A DNA stretch of 11,608 bases from the NCBI GenBank assembly GCA_038199755.1, contig JBBPYR010000273.1:1-11608 (forward strand), read 5' to 3'. Of this stretch, positions 6,198-11,608 are shown piece after piece (position 1 is the first letter of the stretch; each line of letters starts with the position of its first letter). Below the pieces are notes generated by a model, which was given only the letters and a program-made list of their open reading frames with translations, made no database searches and was not told the origin of the DNA. The position numbers were made by a program, and so were the translations under genes. The DNA comes from JBBPYR01 sp038199755. Lineage in GTDB: Bacteria > Chloroflexota > Ktedonobacteria > Ktedonobacterales > Ktedonobacteraceae.

Positions 6198-6240
6198 GAA
6201 GGGATGGAGACCCACAAGGTTTCCATCCCTTCATTTCATT
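6198..6240 (+). terminator. Stem-loop terminator after mgsA
   Basis: 6198-6212 pairs with 6218-6232 over 15 positions (14 Watson-Crick and one G-U) around the loop CACAA. A T-rich tail, ATTTCATT, follows. It starts 17 bases after the mgsA stop. The U-tract is interrupted, so termination may be partial. Confidence 0.8.
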
Positions 6241-6308
6241 ACCATCTCGCGCTATTCCTTGCACCATATCGACATATCGTAGAATAAGGCAACCAAAAGG
6301 AAACGATC

Positions 6309-7136
6309 ATGAGCAGTCAAGCAATGCTGCCAGATCAACAAGGCCTGGCAACACCATCTCCCTCATCTCCCTCACCTTTAGCACCTGACATACCATCCGC
6401 ACCGCAATATTGGCACTGGTGGCACACCCTCAGCATCCTCGTGTTTATTGCTGCCATCACCACCATCGGCCCGCTCCTCCCAGTCGAGCAGCGTTTGCTC
6501 ATCTGGCTGAGCTACCTCATTCTCCTCTGCGCCTTCATCCTCATCCTGGGCAAGGGCACCACTGGCAAGTGGCGTGGAGCGCTCATCGATGAACGTAACA
6601 AAATCAGCCTCTCGCGTCTACAGAGTGTGCTCTGGATCGTCGTCGTGCTCTCCGCATTCCTAGCAGCGGCCATCACCAACATCAAAGTCGTTGGCTCCCT
6701 GCTAGGCTTGCACATCGCCCTCCCCGAACAGCTTTGGGTGCTCATGGGCATCAGCGTCACCTCACTCATCGGCACACCATTGATACACAACTATAAGAAA
6801 GACAAAGACCCGCCAGCCGCACAACAAGTCAACACGCCTCAAGTGGAGAACAAGGGCAGCCTCACGGTCAACAAAAACAGTGACGCCGCCCAATGGCAAG
6901 ATATGTTCAGAGGAGAAGAGCTAGGCAACAAAGACAGCCTCGATCTGGGCAAGGTGCAGCTGTTCTGTTTCACCGTGCTACTCGTCTTTGCCTATGCAGT
7001 TGCGCTGGGAGCCTTATTTAACGGTTCCCAGCATGCTATCAGCACCTTTCCCGCCTTTGATGATAGTGTTATAGCCTTGCTCGCTATTAGCCATATTGGC
7101 TATCTCGCCAATAAAGCCATACCACACTCAACATAA
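6309..7136 (+). CDS. Polytopic membrane protein with duplicated module, function unknown
   Basis: I cannot assign a function. The 275-residue protein starts with a Pro/Ser-rich, probably disordered tail (1-35). It then has about six hydrophobic segments near 41-59, 63-81, 107-126, 141-160, 217-238 and 252-270. A related unit appears twice. The first copy has ISLSRLQSVLW (99-109) followed by a helix and LWVLMGISVTSLIGTPLI (142-159). The second has LDLGKVQLFCF (211-221) followed by a helix and VIALLAISHIGYLANKAI (254-271). Bacterial membrane proteins with S-L-S-R-x-Q-x-x-L-W and a G-I-S-x-x-x-Y-L-x-x-K ending exist as an uncharacterised group, and I place this one there from memory with moderate confidence. 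A hydrophilic insert (161-210) separates the copies. AAAGG lies 8 bases before the ATG. Its stop codon abuts the stop of the convergent response regulator. Confidence 0.8.
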   Translation: MSSQAMLPDQQGLATPSPSSPSPLAPDIPSAPQYWHWWHTLSILVFIAAITTIGPLLPVEQRLLIWLSYLILLCAFILILGKGTTGKWRGALIDERNKISLSRLQSVLWIVVVLSAFLAAAITNIKVVGSLLGLHIALPEQLWVLMGISVTSLIGTPLIHNYKKDKDPPAAQQVNTPQVENKGSLTVNKNSDAAQWQDMFRGEELGNKDSLDLGKVQLFCFTVLLVFAYAVALGALFNGSQHAISTFPAFDDSVIALLAISHIGYLANKAIPHST

Positions 7137-7856
7137 TCACAACAAGCCGTGCTCACGCGCATAGATAGCCGCCTGCGTCCTATCACGTAAACCCAGACGG
7201 TTGAGCATATTCGAGATATGATTTTTTACCGTACCCTCACTAATCACCAGCCGTTGCGCAATCTCGCGATTAGTGGCACCCATCGCGATCAGGCGTAACA
7301 CCTCCACCTCACGCGCCGTAATCTCTCCGCTATGCAACGGCGGCGCTCCATGCTCGTCCACGACTTTCTGCGCCTCCTCTTTGCCAGAAGCTGAGTTCAT
7401 GGGGGGACGCACAAGCGAGGCCACGACTTTACTAGCGATGGCTGCGTCGAGTTGATAAATGCCCTTATGCGCAGCTTGCACCGCCTTTGCCAGGTCCTGG
7501 GCGGGAATATCCTTGAGCAAATAGCCCGTAGCTCCCGCTCTCAGGGCGGCTACCACGTACTCCTCATCATCAAACGTCGTCAGCATCAACACCTGGCAGG
7601 TGGGCAGTTGCCGACGCACCTGAGCCGTAGCCATCACGCCATCCAGCACAGGCATGCGGATATCCATCAAAATCACATCGGGCTGCAACGCAAGTGCTTG
7701 TTCTACCGCCTCCTGCCCGTTCGCCGCCACACCAACGACCGCAATGCCCTCTTGAATACTCAAAAGCGAGGAGATACCTTCACGCATCAAACGTTGATCG
7801 TCCACCACCAGCACGCGCACCGCTCTGTTCTGTGCCTCCTGCTCGTCAGATCGCAT
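7137..7856 (-). CDS. NarL/FixJ-family response regulator
   Basis: A cytoplasmic two-component transcription factor of 239 residues. The receiver domain (about 13-130) has the acidic pair D19/D20, phospho-acceptor D65 in LMDIRMP, T93/T94 and K115 in LLKD, so it should be phosphorylated normally. A linker of about 45 residues leads to the LuxR/GerE helix-turn-helix (about 178-237), with the signature LTAREVEVLRLIA-like start and the recognition helix region SEGTVKNHISNML. The start has AGGGAG 6 bases upstream, embedded in the last codons of the sensor kinase gene, and only 3 bases separate the kinase stop from this ATG. The two genes are therefore translationally coupled and are almost certainly a cognate pair. 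Target genes are unknown. The palindrome upstream of the kinase is a candidate self-binding site. Confidence 0.97.
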   Translation of the reverse strand: MRSDEQEAQNRAVRVLVVDDQRLMREGISSLLSIQEGIAVVGVAANGQEAVEQALALQPDVILMDIRMPVLDGVMATAQVRRQLPTCQVLMLTTFDDEEYVVAALRAGATGYLLKDIPAQDLAKAVQAAHKGIYQLDAAIASKVVASLVRPPMNSASGKEEAQKVVDEHGAPPLHSGEITAREVEVLRLIAMGATNREIAQRLVISEGTVKNHISNMLNRLGLRDRTQAAIYAREHGLL

Positions 7857-7859
7857 TCT

Positions 7860-9167
7860 TCACTCCCTACCTTTAGGCACCCGTGCCTGCAAGCGCGTTC
7901 CGCTACCTTCTCCACTCTCAATCTGCAAACTGCCGCCAACAAGTTGCAACCGCTCATGCAGCCCCTGTAGCCCATACCCGCCCTCGCCTAGCGTTCCTTG
8001 TCGCCCCAGCATGCTAGTATCAAAGCCACGCCCATTATCGCTCAGCGTCAGGATTGCTTCGTCCTCAGCAAATTGCAGCGTAACCTGCACCTGGGTAGCA
8101 TGACTATGTTTTTGTACATTCGTCAAGCCCTCTTGGGCCGCACGATACAATGTTAACAAGACCTGCTTGGAAAAGCCTGCCTCACTGCCCTCCAGCGTCA
8201 ATTCTACACATCGCTGTTCCGTTTGCATATGCTCAATCAATTCAACCATCGCTGGCACAAAAGGCCATGTATCCTGTGTTGTCCGTAATGCCGCCACCGA
8301 ACGGCGCACATCATCTAAAGCCTCGCTTGCTAAACGCTTGGCATCGCTCACCGCCTGATCCGCCTCCTGCGGCTTCTTATCGCGAAAGACCAGAGCCTTC
8401 TCCAACTGCACATTGATGACCGTTAAATAATGACCCAGCGTATCGTGTATATCGCGTGCCAAGCGGTTTCGCTCTTTCGTCGTCGCCAGTTCCGCCACTT
8501 GCTCAGCATACGCCTTCAGTTGCTGATGTGACATTTCGACTTCTTGCAAGAGCAGTTCTGTCCGCGAGCGACTACAGCGTTCACCGAGAAAGGCATTTGC
8601 CATTGCCATCGCGAAAATCAGGCCTAGAGTGTAGATCATCAGGTCATGCACACCATTCGCACTTCTCAGCCAATTGTGATTATACACGAGCAGTTCTTTG
8701 CAGACATATAATCCCCAGGCAAACACCATGAACCCATATCCGATCACGATGCCAAAATAGAGCGAGGCCAGCAGGGGAATAATAAGATAGAGGAAAGGCG
8801 AGAAATGCAAATCATCGAGCTGAGCCACACCCTCAATCAAGACGATGCGCGTCAGCAACAACGCAATGGCGACCTTCTGCGGCGTTTCCTCGCCATACAG
8901 CATATACTCCACGCGATCTATTGAAAGCAGCACCAATGTTGCCAGCAGCAGCAACACCACGCGCCACGCGGGAAATTGCTGACAATCACAATTCGCATCA
9001 CCAACAAAGAAAATTGACAAAACAGGCACACTGAGATACAGCAGCGTCGTCACCAAATCGAACGGTTTCGGCACAAGCCACCACGTCCAACGACGTAATC
9101 GCTCACGCCGCTGTTGCTTAGCAGATATTGGTGTTGGTAATAAAGGTGTTTCTTGCATCACTTCCAT
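7860..9167 (-). CDS. Sensor histidine kinase (HisKA_3 / DesK-NarX type), six-TM input
   Basis: A membrane sensor kinase of 435 residues. The N-terminal half has about six hydrophobic segments (near 39-55, 67-83, 98-113, 123-139, 141-159 and 175-192) with short connecting loops. Sensing is therefore probably within or at the membrane, as in DesK- or LiaS-like kinases. A coiled-coil-like stretch (200-232) leads to the dimerisation domain with phospho-acceptor H241 in ERNRLARDIHDTLGH. The HATPase_c domain shows an N box (EGLTNVQKHS, 346-355), a G1 box DNGRGF (377-382) and a G2 box GYGLQGL (397-403), all intact. The start is uncertain: ATG 9167 lacks a ribosome site, while ATG 9158 has only a closely spaced GGAAG. 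A Cys pair (C60, C62) lies in the first external loop. The kinase is cotranscribed with the response regulator. The signal is unknown. Confidence 0.95.
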   Translation of the reverse strand: MEVMQETPLLPTPISAKQQRRERLRRWTWWLVPKPFDLVTTLLYLSVPVLSIFFVGDANCDCQQFPAWRVVLLLLATLVLLSIDRVEYMLYGEETPQKVAIALLLTRIVLIEGVAQLDDLHFSPFLYLIIPLLASLYFGIVIGYGFMVFAWGLYVCKELLVYNHNWLRSANGVHDLMIYTLGLIFAMAMANAFLGERCSRSRTELLLQEVEMSHQQLKAYAEQVAELATTKERNRLARDIHDTLGHYLTVINVQLEKALVFRDKKPQEADQAVSDAKRLASEALDDVRRSVAALRTTQDTWPFVPAMVELIEHMQTEQRCVELTLEGSEAGFSKQVLLTLYRAAQEGLTNVQKHSHATQVQVTLQFAEDEAILTLSDNGRGFDTSMLGRQGTLGEGGYGLQGLHERLQLVGGSLQIESGEGSGTRLQARVPKGRE

Positions 9168-9182
9168 TGTACGTTACGGCCC

Positions 9183-9220
9183 GGCAGCACACAATGTGCC
9201 AAAAGTCACGTGACTTCTGG
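9183..9220. promoter_or_regulatory. Two adjacent palindromes upstream of the sensor kinase operon
   Basis: AAGTCACGTGACTT (9203-9216) is a perfect 14-base palindrome. With the flanks CCA (9199-9201) and TGG (9218-9220) it becomes a 22-base site with one mismatched pair. Directly beside it, GCACA (9187-9191) and TGTGC (9195-9199) form a second small inverted repeat. Both lie 16-53 bases from the kinase ATG and about 135 bases from the divergent membrane-protein ATG. A dimeric regulator site is likely; the NarL-type regulator of this operon is the obvious candidate, but this is unproven. Confidence 0.55.
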
Positions 9221-9241
9221 CTATCACGCTACCTCATGAAG

Positions 9242-9262
9242 GGACCTAAAAAATAGGACCTA
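9242..9262. repeat. GGACCTA direct repeat in the divergent intergenic region
   Basis: GGACCTA occurs at 9242-9248 and again at 9256-9262, separated by an A-rich stretch. The inner CCTA / TAGG (9245-9248 / 9254-9257) also form an inverted pair. It sits between the kinase operon and the plus-strand membrane-protein gene and could be a regulator site for either. Confidence 0.35.
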
Positions 9263-9291
9263 TGACACACGCACCTGAAGGCATTCCCTGC

Positions 9292-9297
9292 TATACT
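9292..9297 (+). promoter_or_regulatory. Possible -10 box (TATACT) for the membrane-protein gene
   Basis: TATACT lies 58 bases before the ATG at 9355, and a second TATACA follows at 9299-9304. No recognisable -35 is found at 16-18 bases, so this is a weak call. Confidence 0.3.
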
Positions 9298-9354
9298 CTA
9301 TACAAAGCTTATGAATATTCCACATTCCCATTCACTTGAAAGGAAAGAGCTATC

Positions 9355-10401
9355 ATGGCTACTTCTCTCTATACTCCCGAACAAGCAACGAAAGCGCACG
9401 TCCATGTGTTCATCGGTGGACTGCGTTTCGACCGCTTGATGTCTCTTCTCTCCTGCTGGTTTATCGGTGGCCTGTTCATCGATGGTTGGGCACACACGCA
9501 CGGCAAGGTCGATAACACCTTCTTCACGCCCTGGCATGCCGTTCTCTATTCAGGGTACTTCTCGATGGCCATCGCCTTGATCATCGTCGTCGTACTCAAT
9601 CGTCAACGTGGCTTCCACTGGTTGCGTTCGATTCCCCGTGGCTACGAGCTTTCCCTGCTCGGCGTGCCCCTGTTCACCCTGGCAGGCGGTGGTGATCTGG
9701 TCTGGCATACACTCTTTGGCTTCGAGGTCGGCATCGAACCATTGCTGAGCCCCACCCACCTGCTCCTCGCCTTTAGTGCCTCTCTGATGATGAGTGGCCC
9801 ATTACGTGCTGCGTGGTACCGGGTCGGCCAGAAGCAGCTTTCAGGCTGGTCTCAACTACAGCCCATGCTCTTCTCGCTCACAGCCTTTCTCGCGCTGCTT
9901 ACCTTCTTTACCAGTTTCGCTCACCCCATTGTTGACACCTACCTCGTGACCAATGTTGTCTCCGATGGCCTCAAATCTCGTGCCGCCGCCAGCATCCTGC
10001 TCCAAACGGTTATTCTGATGAGCGCATTGCTGATCGTGATGCGCCGTTGGCAGCTCCCCATTGGCTCAATGACGCTGCTGATGACCGTCAATACCGCTCT
10101 GATGACCGTCTTCTCGGACTCACAAATACTCATTCCGGGCGCATTGCTGGCTGGTATTCTCGCCGACGTGCTACTATGGCGCCTGCGTCCATCCATGCAG
10201 CGCGTTGACGCCTTGCGCATCTTCGCCTTCGCAGTTCCAGCGATTTATTACGTGTTCTACTTCGCAACTCTTGGGCTGACCCAGGGCATCACGTGGTCAA
10301 TCCACCTCTGGCTCGGCTCCATCTTCCTCAGCGGTGTCGCTGGTCTGCTCCTCAGCTACGTTCTGCTCGCACCCCAGGTGCCCGCAGAAACAGAAGCCTA
10401 A
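9355..10401 (+). CDS. Membrane protein with intramembrane His/Asp motifs, unknown function
   Basis: I do not recognise a named family. The 348-residue protein has about ten hydrophobic segments (near 28-43, 61-81, 98-112, 132-149, 170-190, 211-229, 238-254, 257-275, 288-306 and 316-338) and almost no large loop. Polar motifs cluster at the ends of the first helices: DGWAHTHGKVD (43-53), TPWH (58-61), GGGDLVWH (111-118), SPTH (132-135) and FAHP (188-191). These supply histidines 47, 49, 61, 118, 135 and 190 plus aspartates 43, 53 and 114. This could be a metal- or haem-binding core or a proton path, as in some membrane oxidoreductases or copper-handling proteins, but no known cofactor motif is complete. 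AAAGGA lies about 10 bases before the ATG. The gene is divergent from the sensor-kinase operon, so shared regulation is possible. Confidence 0.85.
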   Translation: MATSLYTPEQATKAHVHVFIGGLRFDRLMSLLSCWFIGGLFIDGWAHTHGKVDNTFFTPWHAVLYSGYFSMAIALIIVVVLNRQRGFHWLRSIPRGYELSLLGVPLFTLAGGGDLVWHTLFGFEVGIEPLLSPTHLLLAFSASLMMSGPLRAAWYRVGQKQLSGWSQLQPMLFSLTAFLALLTFFTSFAHPIVDTYLVTNVVSDGLKSRAAASILLQTVILMSALLIVMRRWQLPIGSMTLLMTVNTALMTVFSDSQILIPGALLAGILADVLLWRLRPSMQRVDALRIFAFAVPAIYYVFYFATLGLTQGITWSIHLWLGSIFLSGVAGLLLSYVLLAPQVPAETEA

Positions 10402-10472
10402 CCAGTTCCCCTCAATATCCGCTGTAGGGGCGAGATTATGCATTTTGACAATTTAATCTGGTAATCGCGTGA

Positions 10473-10490
10473 GCAGCAGCGAAGCGCGCT
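10473..10490. repeat. 18-base dispersed repeat, copy 2
   Basis: An exact second copy of GCAGCAGCGAAGCGCGCT (first at 4239-4256). It lies between the left arm of the compound element and the inner palindrome. Confidence 0.6.
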
Positions 10491-10499
10491 GTAGGCTCT

Positions 10500-10599
10500 G
10501 TAGGGGCCAGATTTATCGCGCCCTGCTCAATTCATTGAGCGAGATTCGCGGGATCACAGGCGATAAATCGCCCTGGGGCGCGATCAATCTGGCCCCTAC
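10500..10599. repeat. 100-base branched palindrome with GTAGGGGCC / GGCCCCTAC ends
   Basis: The outer arms pair over 14 bases (10500-10513 / 10586-10599), then one mismatch, then 9 more pairs (10515-10523 / 10576-10584). The interior folds into two further hairpins: GCTCAA (10525-10530) / TTGAGC (10535-10540) and GGCGA (10559-10563) / TCGCC (10568-10572). The whole would form a cloverleaf-like or cruciform structure. It carries no ORF, so it is a non-autonomous element of REP- or MITE-like character. Naming it either would be inference. Confidence 0.8.
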
Positions 10600-10745
10600 G
10601 GATGGGTTTCTCTGATTACCAGGTTCATTAGTAAAAGTGCATCATGACGCCCCGTACCCGTTGAGGAGCGATTCGCCAACAGGTACGCGGGTGTCATGAT
10701 GGACTAACGAATTAAGCTGGTCCCTACGGATGGGGGGGAGTAACA

Positions 10746-11201
10746 TTACAAGCGGGGAAGGTGTAGCCATTGGAGCGGCAGCGCAACCTGCTCAAGGGCT
10801 GCCAAGTGGTCATAATACCCGCGCTGCCGCTCAATCAATCCGGCATGTAGGTGAAACACACTCACCCCATCCACGCGAAATGGACGGGTAAAGAACGGCA
10901 GGCCCAGTAAACGCGGCCCATTGCCCTGTGTGGTCCAGGTAATCGCAGCCTGCTTCTCGCCGAGCAACACCTCGCTCGTGGGAAGATAGCGAATTGAAGG
11001 CATTGTACGGAAGCGTGTGCGGAACCAGTTCTCAATCTCGGCCCGTCCACGGCGCGGATGTTTCATCCCCGAATCATATAATTCCGCGTTCTCCGCATAA
11101 AGCGCGACAATCGCCTCCACATCGTGCGTGTTAAACGCCTCAATCCAGTCCATAATAGGCGAGTGGCCTTGTACCGCGTTACCGTCTTCAGTCTGGGTCA
11201 T
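10746..11201 (-). CDS. SnoaL-like / NTF2-fold protein
   Basis: A small soluble protein of 151 residues with the NTF2-like (SnoaL) cone fold. Recognisable features are the opening helix MDWIEAFNTHDVEAIVALYAEN-like (17-38), a strand-turn with Y42/D43, the G-R-A-E-I-x-x-W segment (52-59), an ITWTTQG strand (86-92) and a C-terminal YYDHLAALEQV segment (129-139), common in SnoaL-like polyketide cyclases and epoxide hydrolase relatives. Members range from hydrolases and cyclases to ligand-binding proteins, so the substrate cannot be given. The start at 11201 has AGGG 9 bases upstream. No biosynthetic neighbour is present, and it appears to be a single-gene unit. An N-terminal extension of about 14 polar residues precedes the domain. 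Confidence 0.88.
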   Translation of the reverse strand: MTQTEDGNAVQGHSPIMDWIEAFNTHDVEAIVALYAENAELYDSGMKHPRRGRAEIENWFRTRFRTMPSIRYLPTSEVLLGEKQAAITWTTQGNGPRLLGLPFFTRPFRVDGVSVFHLHAGLIERQRGYYDHLAALEQVALPLQWLHLPRL

Positions 11202-11322
11202 GATAATTTTCCCTATTGCCTCTCCATGCGTTCATGAATGTTAGAAAAAGAAAAGACGCCTCCTCACACAACCCTCTGAATCATGAAGCGAAACGCCGCC
11301 AGAAGCAGCCGCGAAGCTACCT
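11202..11322. other. Non-coding leader side of the SnoaL-like gene
   Basis: No gene is supported here. The plus-strand open frame from 11216 runs into the palindromes to the right, starts without a ribosome site and has a low-complexity basic composition. A copy of GCGAAGC lies at 11311-11317. No convincing promoter for the minus-strand SnoaL-like gene was found. Confidence 0.5.
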
Positions 11323-11373
11323 TTCCGACCACCTGAGCGAAGCTAGACGCGGTAGCGTCGTTGGTGGTCGGAA
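11323..11373. repeat. Branched hairpin element with GCGAAGC and GACGC/GCGTC core
   Basis: TTCCGACCACC (11323-11333) pairs perfectly with GGTGGTCGGAA (11363-11373). Inside lie GACGC (11346-11350) / GCGTC (11355-11359) with a GGTA loop, and the mini-hairpin sequence GCGAAGC (11337-11343). It is different in sequence from the GTAGGGGC family but similar in architecture. Confidence 0.7.
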
Positions 11374-11397
11374 TACGGATTTGCGCTGGTCAGTCCC

Positions 11398-11476
11398 GTA
11401 GGGGCGGCATTCATGACGCCCTGCTGGAGTGCGATTCGCCAACGGGCACGAGGGCGCGATAAATCTCGCCCCATAG
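11398..11476. repeat. GTAGGGGCG palindromic repeat, long copy
   Basis: It begins with GTAGGGGCG (11398-11406) and ends CGCCCCATAG (11467-11476), an imperfect terminal inverted repeat. The interior shares CATGACGCCC and GCGATTCGCCAAC with the 10643-10675 part of the compound element, so the two are relatives. It is about 79 bases long and non-coding. Confidence 0.7.
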
Positions 11477-11520
11477 ACATGAAGTTAAGAATGGATGAGG
11501 TGACGGGAAGGCTCATTTCA

Positions 11521-11608
11521 GTAGGGGCGGGAGAGGATGCGGATGAGGGGCTGGGACCCTTGGGTCGCCCGTGGGGTGGGGCAAACGCCCAAAAAGGGGG
11601 TGGTATCC
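11521..11608. repeat. G-rich repeat-like stretch starting GTAGGGGCG, truncated by window end
   Basis: GTAGGGGCG (11521-11529) opens a strongly purine-rich, G-rich stretch on the plus strand. It contains GACCC-TT-GGGTC (11544-11555) and GGGC-AAAC-GCCC (11579-11590) hairpins. No coding frame is convincing. It could be another member of the repeat family or the edge of a different one; the right boundary is outside the window. Confidence 0.45.

Larger units (their letters stand above)
10424..10727. repeat. Compound nested palindromic element (GTAGGGGC ... GTCCCTAC)
   Basis: This fills most of the non-coding gap 10402-10745. Its ends are GTAGGGGC (10424-10431) and GTCCCTAC (10720-10727). An inner arm at 10438-10466 is an inverted copy of 10614-10642 (23 of 29 positions match, with CTGGTAATC / GATTACCAG exact). 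The segment 10623-10657 also folds back on 10681-10711 (CATCATGAC / GTCATGATG exact). A second complete palindromic element (10500-10599) lies between the arms, as if inserted. No ORF with coding character is present. On either strand the structures could also end transcription of the two flanking genes, which converge here. Confidence 0.7.

Noticed and set aside
10402..10745. CRISPR-like or tandem repeat array
   Set aside because: The repeated segments are inverted and nested, of unequal length, with no regular spacer unit and no cas gene.
11216..11401. 61-residue plus-strand open frame
   Set aside because: It has no ribosome site and reads through the perfect hairpin 11323-11373; its basic, low-complexity product resembles no family.

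Overview
The window looks like chromosome from a free-living, large-genome bacterium, most likely a Ktedonobacteria-type member of the Chloroflexota. That placement is inference. It rests on a PknB-type kinase fused to a seven-blade WD40 propeller through an RR-containing membrane segment, on the style of a DesK/NarL-type two-component pair, and on dispersed GTAGGGGC-ended palindromes between genes. I see no rRNA, tRNA, CRISPR array, transposase or phage gene.

Layout. 1-2080 (minus): a 14-helix DHA2-type drug efflux pump and a small DUF427 protein, separated by a strong intrinsic terminator that lies just upstream of the pump. 2081-4162 (minus): a Ser/Thr kinase-WD40 membrane protein starting at GTG. 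4393-6180: a DeoR-family repressor (minus) divergent from a two-gene unit (plus) holding a 65-residue Cys/His protein and methylglyoxal synthase (mgsA). The promoter region between them is compact: two promoters in opposite directions overlap and share an inverted repeat. 6309-7136 (plus): an unrecognised membrane protein with an internally duplicated Q-x-x-x-W / GIS-type module. Its stop codon directly abuts that of a minus-strand operon encoding a six-helix sensor kinase and a NarL-type response regulator (7137-9167). 9355-10401 (plus): a roughly ten-helix membrane protein of unknown function with conserved-looking His/Asp motifs inside the membrane. 10746-11201 (minus): a SnoaL/NTF2-like protein. 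The rest (10402-10745 and 11202-11608) is non-coding and packed with nested palindromic repeats.

How the genes fit together. The most coherent unit is deoR / small zinc-type protein / mgsA. MgsA diverts dihydroxyacetone phosphate to methylglyoxal as a bypass of lower glycolysis, and DeoR-family sensors usually bind phosphorylated sugars. A sugar-phosphate-sensing repressor that controls the bypass and itself from one shared operator is a testable model. The kinase-WD40 protein and the two-component pair are signalling proteins whose inputs cannot be read from the sequence. Two adjacent palindromes directly upstream of the sensor kinase are candidate operators.
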